Position numbers and translations under genes: made by a program. A model generated the notes under the pieces. The model worked only from the letters and a program-made list of their open reading frames with translations, searched no databases and was not told where the DNA came from. This document shows, piece after piece, positions 54,548 through 64,000 of a DNA stretch of 64,000 nucleotides. Each line of letters starts with the position of its first letter. Position 1 is the stretch's first letter. Origin of the DNA: Karstenula rhodostoma CBS 690.94 (Eukaryota; Ascomycota; Dothideomycetes; Pleosporales; Didymosphaeriaceae); contig MU001507.1 in the NCBI GenBank assembly GCA_010093485.1, positions 1,128,844-1,192,843 on the forward strand, read 5' to 3'.

Positions 54548-55491
54548 ATGGCTCCGATCAGGAGATACCTCCGAATCACAAAACATTCTGTCTTGGAAGT
54601 CCGCATATATCTGGTAAGATATCGTTGCACGATCGCGAATCGAGGTTGCTAATTGCTGGGCAGTAAGCGATGCGTCTCTCCACATCCGCCAGCGTGATGC
54701 TTGTCATGTTTGAGATGAATCTCGCATTTGTTCGGACATTGTGACTGACTCCGGTTTGCTTTGACAGCGACCGTCCTTCTGACGCCGAGACATGGCTTTT
54801 GAGACGCGACAATCCCGCTCTACCGCGTGTGATACAAGCTGTGCGCCCGCTCGTACTGCCGAAGCTTCGCGAGGAGAATGAACGGAAACATGGCCGTGGC
54901 AAAGGGAAAGCGAAGAAGAGGGGCGTTAAAGATGTCGTTGTTGGGGGTATGTGCATTGGAAACACGCTTCATGCTCACATGACACTGAACTCTGCAATAG
55001 ATGACTTCGAGGTGTCCATTTTTCTGACAGAGCATTCGTCACGACATTCGGTCCTGACGAAACAGAAGGTTTTCAAAGACAAGCCCCGCATACAAAGCAA
55101 CTCGGGCAAATTGACCAATTGGCTTAAGGCAGGGAACAGCGAGCAGCCACTGGTAATCAACGATGGTCCAACAGAGCCCATTGTCATCAGAGAGGAGGAA
55201 GATGACGAACCCATTAATTTGGCGGACGTGCCGGAAGCGGACGGAAGTGAGGATCAGACCACGGATGCAGCAGTCGATGAACAAGACCGGAAAAAGAAGC
55301 TTGGCCTGAATACCTCGTACGATGGATTCTCCATATATGGACGCATCTTGTGTCTGGTCGTCAAGCGAAGGGGGGTGCGCCATCAGGCAGGCAACAACAG
55401 TGCGCCTGTACCAAGCCAACAAATGTTGGAGAATTGGGTGTCAACGCAAGCGCAGGCTGAGCAAGTCGACGACGATGAAGATATTGGCTAA
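54548..55491 (+). CDS. Conserved fungal protein of unknown function
   Basis: I recognise the pattern (MAPIRRYLRITKHSVLEVRIYL, ALPRVIQAVRPLVLPKLREE, DDFEVSIFLTEHSSRHSVLTKQKVF, SGKLTNWL, TSYDGFSIYGRILCLVVKR) as a widely conserved ascomycete protein, but know no function for it. Exons 54548-54613, 54790-54946 and 55001-55491, 237 residues, in frame. The more family-like acceptor at 54767 would add DRPSDAE but is off by one base with donor 54614, so the first splice is uncertain. Intron 54947-55000 (54 bases, TGCAATAG) is clear. The middle region is acidic (EEEDDEPINLADVPEADG) and the C-terminus disordered; a nuclear role is a guess. Divergent from SAM37. Confidence 0.75.
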
Positions 55492-56001
55492 GCCACAACA
55501 GCGTGCGAAAGTTTCATTGGAAACCCCGCCAATAAGTGTACGTGGTCCAACTAGGAAAGTCAATATCGAAGCGAACCTTGATACGAGCTACATCTGCAAA
55601 AATAACAACATCTGAACGCGGCCCCAGGAAGTACCACGTGGACGCCGAACGCAGGATCGGCGCGGGCTTGGTATCTGTGCATACGAGTATTGCGTGCAGC
55701 ATCCTCGTTATCAGCACCAGTCACAACAAAACCTGCGCCAAGGGAATGACGATGGATGCGATGCGAGGATTGGGAGGTGTGGAGCAGCTACATCGTGGTG
55801 GAAGACGAACAGAGTTTAAGCCAATATCTACTCCGCATCCAATGATTCGATACGGCGATTTGACACATGTTTTTCCTCGAACTGCTACGAACAAAGGACA
55901 TTTCATCAACCAAATCGCAGCCGACTTTCAGTGTTTCTTGTGTGACCACACCCACTCAGTTGAATGGTATTTGTTTCAGCTGCACTCGGTGAGAGGACGC
56001 C

Positions 56002-56101
56002 CTCTCATGGAAACATAAAGACCGGATGTAACTCAGCTTACTATACAAGTTTATAATCTTGACCTAATACTGTATCGCCGGTGTTCACCTTCCTGTGAGA
56101 G
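56002..56101 (+). mobile_element. MITE family 1, copy 4 (100 bp)
   Basis: CTCTCATGGAAACATAAAG at the left end, ACCTTCCTGTGAGAG at the right. Flanked by a perfect 6-base duplication GACGCC. Shorter internally than copies 1 and 3. Confidence 0.82.
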
Positions 56102-58459
56102 GACGCCGACAGATGCGGACCCTGATTGCCCAAGTTCGTTGCGAGGCGGAATGGAAGTTGCTGGCTCCGGCCATGCCGTGTTCGCGGGCTTTGTGGCGTC
56201 CGTCTCGTGGTTCGTCTCACCCTTGCAGACCGGGATCTTCGAAGCCACACAGAAGGCTGAAAATCCCAGTCGTACCTGCATACGTGGCGGGTACCTGACC
56301 TTGTCAGTCTGAGGTCATCAAAAGAGTGAGCCGATATCGAATGCGTCGCGTTGGCTGTATCCTTGGGTCTGCGAAACGCCGGCGTGCTTGCACAGACTAA
56401 TTGTCGATCATCTCCGAGGCGCCTGGGATACCAAGGGAGCGGGATGACAGCTCGGTACGAACAGCAGAGCCTGCACTGCTGGAGACCGAAGTTCACCGGA
56501 GCGGAATGCGGTTTCGTAGAGCTCGAGCAACGGACAAAGTTGCATACATATGGATTCGTGTTGCGCAACCTAATGCCATTGCGGTCTCTGATTACGGGGG
56601 GCGAATACAGCGGGGCTGGGCCGCGATTACACAGTAGGCCGCGATCACTCAGTAGGCCGCACCCCAAGATCGAGAAAGCAAAAAAGAGACCAAGAGTGGT
56701 GTCCTCCGCATTTCCGGGCAGCTGGGACAACGTATGCAAACTTCGGCCATGATGAGACGGCCGAGATCGGCTTAGGAGCAGTCGCACATCTAGCGGCGCC
56801 GACAAAACAAATGCTTCATTGGTCTGAGAGTTTGAGACACGTCAATTGGTCGCCCACGTTGCAGAATGGAGAAAGTACCGAGTGGCAAATTGTGATGCTG
56901 TTTGCGACAAGCTTTGGCTGGTCATTTTTCCCCTGAAGATCCGACGCACTTTGATTTTCACCGCGAAAGGGCTCAAGCTCTGACAGCGGCCGTCGATCGG
57001 TTGGTTTCAACTCGCACGCTCAGCATCGGCAGACTCTCAGAAAGGGGACAAGGCTCGAGACAATGTGCGGTCTGCAGGGCTTGGAAAAAGACAATTGCGC
57101 AACAAGACCAAGGTTTGGGCTGTCCCCGGATCGCTACGTGGAACGTGCATCCACGTGGGTTACGACGCATCCGAGCTGCTTCAGCTGGCCGGAATTGCTC
57201 GTTGGCGACATGGTTTAGGTCGCCGCTGTCATCCCGCACACCATTACTGTTAATAGCTCTGCAGTCGGAACAGACGGCGCTGCTGCACACCAAAAGGGAG
57301 AGTCCATCAGATATGCAATAAGCAAAACTCTCAGCTACCTAGTGGGTGCTGGCGGAAGCAAACAAACAGGGTCAGCGCGTGCAAGCAGGGCACAGGATAC
57401 GAGTGGCACAACAGGGCCTGGTTACAAAAATAATCATGACAAGTATGTAGGTAGGGACTTCGGCGAGTGCAGGGTATGATGCTGCCAGCATCACCCAACT
57501 CACCGCCAACGGCTGCCCGTAGAACCGTGGTGGTCGGTGCCAAATTCCAGGGGAGAGAATGTGCGCGTTGGGCTGCGGTGGAACTTTGGAAGGCCGGTAG
57601 AAGGCGGGAGAAGGACGCTCTGTGTGCCAGGATATCCCACAACCGCTCAGGAGTGGACTCAGTGGAGTCGCCCACGACAAGCCAGATCAAACCGTGGCAA
57701 AGGACGGTGAAATTCATCTCCTGTCCGAGGGTAGACAGTGGTCGTAGCGGCCGACACCTGACACGAGACTGGCGAAGAGACCCTTGCCGTTTCCGATTTC
57801 GACGCAAGCGACTCGCACTACAAGGCGCTGAGGGGGCGTTTGGGCCAGCCTTGCTTCACCATCTTGTCGGTGACTTTTCGCCTGAAAAGGAGGGCGCTAA
57901 ATCCGAATCACTTCAGCGACCGTTCGCGCTAATCTCAGCAGTGCTGCCCACAAATGCCAGCTAACATGACAAGTCCGGTGCAGTAAAACAACCATGTATC
58001 GGCAAGGCAGTGCGGTTCCGGGAATAGTGATGTCAGAACCAAGTAGGTACACCCTGCCTGATCCATGGTGCCAACCTGCCCTTGTACTGTAATGTTGTAT
58101 TGTACCATTCGCAACGAACGACGGCTACCTAGTGAAGGCATCAGTAGGATTGGATCAACGGGATCTTCACGCGGTCACGAGGGCGTGATGAAACGGCAAG
58201 CAAAAGGCAAGCCTCCGTGTTTCTGGCAATGCGCGCTGCAATATGACCAGGATGCACGCTGTTCGGCCTGGCTTATGCGTCAAGGGCAGACAAGGGCGGT
58301 GACCCACTTTGACAGCAGCGTCCAAGCTCAACTCTCCTTTTTTTTCGAACAGACCAGCGCCTCATCAGCTCAACGCTCGGACCATGGCTGGGTAGGCGTT
58401 GTTGCAGTCGTCATGTAAGTTGACCGACATTTTGGGGATTGGCAATCTCGGTGCACAAA

Positions 58460-59077
58460 CATAAATACAGCTGCCCCCCGTCTGGTCCCAAACTTTCGTT
58501 TCATCAGACATCCAGACACGCTTGACTATACAAGTCTTTTACGAAGTGAACACTACTACGACTTCCAACGCATCCAAGTACTCGTACTCTACTCTCAGCC
58601 TTCCAACAACCAACAACAACCCACCCTCCAACCGCTTCAATGGCCATCCTCTGCAACGATCTTGAGATGTCGACGCAAAACCTGCCTCCGTGCCCGGGTC
58701 CGCCACCCACTCGTCCTCTGCCTCCGGTGCCCTCGAAATAGAAGCGTGCTACTCAACCTCCACGATTGTCGAACATTCGCATTCGACTCTTGACGCATTT
58801 ATTCGACATTACGACCTACCAAGAACATCTCATCACCACCTCGCTCTAATCTCACACTTCAATATCTACTCCCACCATGGCACAACCAGTCTCGCCTGTC
58901 GGTCGTCCGCATGGAGCACATGCTTGCAGCGCCATCAGATCGGATGCACCTCTCGCGGCGGTTCCCAGCCACATGCCGCTAGACCCCTGGATAGCGCGCA
59001 CAACCGCCAGCGCTCGGATGCCGAACACCCACCACGTCGCCAAACCATGCCCGCTGCTGCTGCTGCTGCCTGGGTAA
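58460..59077 (+). other. Promoter/leader-like interval with two short frames
   Basis: AT-rich box (CATAAATACA) near 58462, then a long CT-rich, CAACAAC-containing stretch (58500-58640) like fungal 5' leaders. Two short frames follow: a 33-codon, Pro-rich frame at 58640-58741 and a 66-codon frame at 58877-59077, both with plausible ATG contexts. No larger frame follows. May be a transcript with upstream frames or a non-coding RNA; speculative. Confidence 0.25.
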
Positions 59078-62000
59078 CTGCGCTCCTTCGATACACCAGC
59101 TTTGGTTCAACCTCGGCTGCAGCGCAAATCATCACTGGCGGCATGCCCCTGGCAACGCCTCTCTGACTCATCGCCGGGTCTTTTCTTGTTCGTCTCAAAC
59201 ACACGCTGGTTCGGGTGGACAGAGTCAGCACTCCCTACTAGTTGCTGTTGCTCAGTACGTCATTGTAATCACGAGCGGATTTCCTTTGGGTTTTTTTTAT
59301 ATGCATTAGCTGGCGCGATATCAGGCATGGGGGTGTACATTTAACATAGACTTTGGAACCATCACTCGGGAGTTGCTGCTTGGAGGCTTTTCATGCCTAG
59401 GAATAACGGAATACCCCATGCATCAGCTAGCTCTAATCACTTGATCTTCGATGATCGCAACTACCTCATACACTTTATCCAAAACTGCGGCTGAAGTAAC
59501 ACTGTAGGCGCTCCTATTGACGGGAACAACTGACCAGCCACAGGACCTGACAATGAATGCGCCGCGGGCCATCGTCGCGGTTACCCCTCCATCTTGTCCA
59601 TTACCCCCTAATCGTAACGTTACCCTTGCACATATACGACCACCCAGTCCCGCTCCATATCCTCATGACCGCGCCTTCTGAGGACGGCTTCGTTTGGCGC
59701 TTGACGGGGCATGCTGTTATGACGAGGTGGAAATCCATCCCCATCCCCATACCGCTAGCAGACCGCTCCTACGAGCGTGCATGAAGCCGCGCGCGTGACT
59801 GCGATACCCACAGCGTTGTGCGTCTGAGAAGGCCCCCATTGAACCCCACATTCGTCCCGCATGAAAGAAACGCATAGCAGCCACTGCCGTCCGCCCAGCT
59901 GACACCTCACCTACCAGGAGACGCCGCTCGCCTTCCGCTCGGCCGCGGGGGTGTCTTGTCCTTCACCTCGCCAGGCTGAGCGTGGCCAACGCATTTGGAC
60001 ATGCTCTCCACCCAGGCACACCTGCCCAACAGGCCGCAACAAACCAATTGTTTCCTAAAATATGGTGGGCTCCCACGCAGCTCCGCCTCCAGGCTGCGCC
60101 CACTTTCTCACCAACCTGTACAACCAACATGGACACCAGGAACCCGACCCACTGTCACCGATCTGCTGCACGCAGCGCAAGGTCTAACGTTGCGTTGGTG
60201 TCGCCGTTCCTGGCGACCCGAACTGTAAGCTTACGCCCTGCAGTCAGCCAGTTACCGAAACTCAAAACCAAGTTCACGTAGCTGCCGCCTCCCAGAGTCA
60301 TGATTGGAGATGATGCCGTATCGCTTCCCTTCCCGTGGTGCCTGGCCTGAGCATTGCGCGGCCTTCGGTGCCTTTGACCGAGCCACACTCAACAACTCGG
60401 CTAACCGCGACTTTCATCTTTCAACCCTTGAATAGTACAGCACGCTAGCATTGCGATTATTGGGTTTACGTTCGATCCTGGGGTTGCCGTATACTTGTTT
60501 TCTTCACTCGGCATCCTGCGCTTCTTGCGCAAGCAAGCATGTGGCCCCAACTCTCTTACACCCCTGCAGTATTCAAATATTCTGCAGTGCAGGATTTCCG
60601 CGCCCTGCCCTGCCAATTCTGATCCCATGACCCAAGCGACGCGCAACACGGATCCAATGCTTACCGTGTAAACCAAACCGATAGCCCTCACACGAACGCG
60701 ACTTGCGAGGGCTAGAGCACATGCGTCCGCAGACCTATCATACACTCACCATGGATACCAAATCATTCTCAGGATGACATATTCTGTGCTGGTCAAGAGA
60801 AGCGCGAAGGAATACCGGCGACCGAGATTGGCCCGCTTGACGCATCAGCGTTTGACGACACGATACGAGAGAACGTGGGCTGCTGCAAGGCTCCTGCACA
60901 GTAAGCGTCTGGAAAGATGCAACACTTTCTCTCAACCAAGCACTTTGGATCACATGCACATCGTAATGCTTGCACGTCCAGCGCATCCTGCGTGGCTTCA
61001 TCCTTGTCCGCAGATCCTCATGGCGGCTTCATCTTGACCCACAAGGCTTGCAGGCAGGGCTCAGACAATGACTGTTCATCGGGCAGCAAGGCTGCAGGTT
61101 GCTCACCGCTTAGTTAGCAATCCACTGAAGACCGCTGGAATTTCCAAAAGCGGGCTCGTCACCATGGAAAACACACCAGATCACCAGGGTTCAAGAGACT
61201 GGGGACGTCATAGCAAATGCTACCTGCGCTGCGGCACGCTTAGCTCGGGAAAGCTAATTACTAAGGTTTGTTCGAGATTCACTTGCGAGTGTCCAATCTT
61301 TTTGGCAGCCTCGGGCACATGGAGTTTGAAAAGTACGCGAGGTATGATGATGCACACACATTACCGAGACATTTTTGCAATTAACCAGCAGCACTGTTGA
61401 TTACACTAGCAAACTCGCACATTCCGATAGTATGCGCGGTAGACAGCTTGCCTAATGTCCGAATGCGAGACGGAGCATTTTCCACACATTACATACATCT
61501 TGAACCACAGAATCTACTGTGTAGGTATACATGCGATGTGGAAGCCGACCCGTCCGATTCGGACCGAAAGGCTCGCCACCTTGGCATATCATCGCAATCG
61601 ATAGTGGCAACACCTTGTGTTACTGGGGCGCTCACGGGTTGCACATGCCTGCAGTCAGTCTCCTGTTGATCTTCCACTGGCATGCACACTTGGCAGTAGT
61701 ATCGTCAGTTTAGCGCTCCTCTAGCCCTTTCGGGAAGCACTTGGTTTCAACGTTTTTGCCGAACACGAATTTCGCTTGTCCCGCACGCAGCTGATGGGCA
61801 GACCGAAATCCAAGTACCTGCCGGTCCAATCAATTCGGTGAATTCCTCCGCTCAAAGTAATATGCATGATACGAATTTCGATCAAGCCAAGGCGTCGGTC
61901 GGTCGGTCCCTGATGCACCCGCCGCATCCGTGAACATGCTCCAAGCTCCACGCGCGATCCACTGCTTATCTAACTCAGTCAGCAGCCTTTCCTATACGCG

Positions 62001-62886
62001 CCTAGTCCCCTCGTATTCCCAACGAACCCTGTTTGTGGGGTTCTCCAGTCGATTGCGGCACAGGCACCGACGGCAGCCCGCGCAAGGCGCGCTTAGCGGG
62101 GAGGATGCATTCATCTCACTTGAAATGCCGGTCGTTCCCTGGCAATGTCGATCAGACCGCGGGCGTCGGATCGACGTGCTCACGCGCAGGCAGAGACGAT
62201 GATGCAACAGTGCGCCAGAGCCGTTCCAATTGACTCCATCGATCTGGCATTGGACGACTTTGCCGGACGTGCCTGAGTCTGTGTAGCTGACAAGGATCCA
62301 ACTCCTCGAAAGCGGCCGCTTGTCCACCCAGCGTGGGCTCGGAATAGAAATTCTCCGGCTTCTTTTGTCGTGTAAGCTCACTGCGTACATTGCGGAGAGT
62401 CATGTCGGTCAGCGCCAGGCGCGATGCGCTATCTCTTCGTGGGATGTACCCATCGTGGCAATTTCATGTCATCGGTGTCAGTCTTAGGGCCCTACCGACA
62501 GGATCGAAAACGGGCTGTCAGCGGTTTCACCGATCAGAGGTCCTTATCGAGTCAGGACGCCACGCCTCCGGGTGATAGGAACGTCTCGACCGTCTATCTG
62601 CGTTGCTCGTACGAATGAGAGACACAGCGAATGTTGCCATCAACCGTACTTATTGCAAACAACAGTTCGGCATCATTGACCAAGTTACCAGTGGGGAGTA
62701 TCAATGGGGGCAATGCCGCTTTACGCTCGAGAGCATCATGAGGCCCACGGGTCTTTCGCCATGTATTGCTATACGGAGGCTTATCACATCCATTAGCAAG
62801 ACCAGCATCGTGGCCTTCAAAACACACTGTCTCTCTCAAAGTCAAAACGTTCGATGTATTACATGCTACGCCCTCCTTTCCTCTCA

Positions 62887-64000
62887 TTACACGCTGTACA
62901 ACTTCAACAAAGAACCCAGGCTCTGCTCCTTGCCAGCCTGTTCTAGCAAACTCAAAGCCCCATTCCCTAGATGCAACGGAATCTTCTTATCCCGCGCTTC
63001 TGTTACAGCCGCCTTCAATCCATCGCGATAGCTACTAAGACTGGCTCCTTGCTGTTCCTGTTTTCCCTCCAGGATGTCAATCATCTTTGTACCTTGCTCT
63101 TTGTATTGGGTGCTACCTCCGGCGGCCTCGACACAAAGCTCATAATACTGTGCTAGGGGAACATCGAGATGTTTTGCAAACGATATCCCCTCTGCGGCGG
63201 CACACAGATGAATGCCATTGAGGAGATTGCTGACAAGTTCCAGCTTTGCATTCTTGTCTTCGTCTGAGAGCGGGGCTAAGCTCGCAACGGGCTCAGACGT
63301 CCACAGGCGCACAAGACCGGCATCATCCTGTGCACCGAAGTCCTTGTTTAGGCCGGTGATGTAAAGTTGCTCTGCAATGGAGCACAGTGGCACTGGGAAG
63401 TCGACGAGATTCGCCATCGAGGTGATGATGCCCTGCCTTCCGTCAGTATACCACGCGTTATCCACACCACTTTCGACGTCAGGCACATGGTATACATACT
63501 GTGTCCTTCAGGATAATCGTCACGGCGCTCGCACCCGGGAAGTAATCCTCCTTGAGCGTCCTCACACTGCGGTTCTCGAACATCCAGCTCCACGCCTTCC
63601 CGCCGATGACATGTTCCCTCACATCGTTGCCATTGAGTCCAAGCCGAGCTGCAAACCCAAACGCCTCGCTCACAGATATGATATGAATGGCCGCCAGCAC
63701 CTGATGCACCATCTTCATGTTGGAGCCCGCGCCCACGCCGCCCGCTACAATGAACAGCTTCGACGGCGCAGTCAGCTCATCCAGGAGGAACTTGCCCTTC
63801 TCGAACGCGGCCTCGGACGCGCCCGCCATGATGCTCAGCGTGCCGTCGGCCGCACGGATCGCGCCCCCAGACACGGGCGCATCGATGAAGTAGATGTCGC
63901 CTCTGCCGACGTCCCCCAGCTTCTTCTCCACGCTCTGCGCGTACGAGCTCGGCACCGTGCTCGTGAGGTACAGCACCGAGCCCTTCGGCAGGCTCTTCAC
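62887..64000 (-). CDS. Beta-hydroxyacid dehydrogenase (3-hydroxyisobutyrate/threonate dehydrogenase type), partial
   Basis: NAD(P)-dependent dehydrogenase of the 6-phosphogluconate/3-hydroxyisobutyrate family. Exons 64000-63500 (5' end off the window) and 63432-62887; the 67-base intron has GTATGT and GGCAG. Visible: end of the Rossmann domain (LYLTSTVPSSYAQ), substrate-binding FIDAPVSGGAIRAADGTLSIMAG, and catalytic-lysine helix VGAGSNMKMVHQVLAAIHI (Lys in NMK). The second exon (FPVPLCSIAEQLYITGLNKDFGAQDDAGL) ends the C-terminal helical domain. Extra C-terminal residues beyond LVRLW (about 130) exceed the usual length of the family; in some fungi such proteins continue into another domain, which I cannot confirm here. 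Start lies to the right of the window. Confidence 0.85.

Larger units (their letters stand above)
55492..62886. other. 7.4 kb gene-poor region
   Basis: Apart from the MITE at 56002 and a possible leader near 58460, I see no supported gene. Longest frames (56041-56805 minus, 57467-57964 plus) are compositionally random-looking and unconserved. No tRNA, rRNA or repeat array seen. Confidence 0.5.

Noticed and set aside
56041..56805. 254-codon minus frame beginning beside a MITE
   Set aside because: Partly runs through MITE sequence, Arg/Ser-rich, no recognisable domain.

Overview
ORGANISM. The window is nuclear DNA of a filamentous ascomycete. Genes are split by short introns (40-150 bases, GTAYGT-type donors, CTRAC-type branch sites, YAG acceptors) and are spaced for a compact fungal genome. 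Several families are ones I know mainly from Pezizomycotina (F-box/LRR, DUF7730-like, DUF7580-like, acuF-like C2H2, AT-hook kinetochore protein, PIL1, SAM37). The family mix suggests Dothideomycetes, probably Pleosporales; that placement is inference. LEFT PART (1-16.5 kb). After the 3' end of a phosphoserine aminotransferase gene comes a decaying, fast-evolving zone. It holds a frameshifted gene joining about ten unusual C-x7-C zinc fingers to a DEDDh-type exonuclease domain, a degenerate intron-containing tRNA-Ala-like locus, a low-confidence membrane/repeat gene, an F-box/LRR gene, a GNAT acetyltransferase, and three neighbouring degenerate genes of fungal NLR/incompatibility-associated type (kinase, acuF-like C2H2, DUF7580-like). 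MIDDLE (16.8-31.2 kb). Octanoyltransferase LIP2 and RNase P/MRP subunit POP7 are head to head. Next is one 1154-residue gene joining a von Willebrand A domain to RING and RBR-type zinc modules. Then come a 5'-damaged heme-thiolate peroxygenase fragment and an arylamine N-acetyltransferase lying between two direct copies of a dispersed repeat. Two F-box-like/DUF7730-like hypothetical genes follow. RIGHT PART (31.7-55.5 kb) is mostly intact conserved genes: AME1/CENP-U-like AT-hook protein and EMI1 (head to head), a 1115-residue membrane protein with a repetitive QT-motif tail, a GH36 SIP1-like glycosidase and mitochondrial TyrRS (head to head), mitochondrial AspRS, eisosome protein PIL1, an SMP-30-like lactonase, SAM37, and a conserved fungal protein divergent from SAM37. 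END (55.5-64 kb). About 7.4 kb is gene-poor, with one MITE and one promoter-like leader. The 3' part of a beta-hydroxyacid dehydrogenase runs off the right edge. MOBILE DNA. Four copies of one MITE family (TIR about 24 bases, 6-base target duplications) and one element of a second family are visible. HOW GENES FIT. At least five products are mitochondrial or probably so (LIP2, EMI1, TyrRS, AspRS, SAM37), and several intact genes are arranged as divergent pairs with 180-280-base shared promoters. The long housekeeping genes show no frameshifts while the left-arm genes show many. This argues that the left-arm lesions are biological decay rather than poor sequence.
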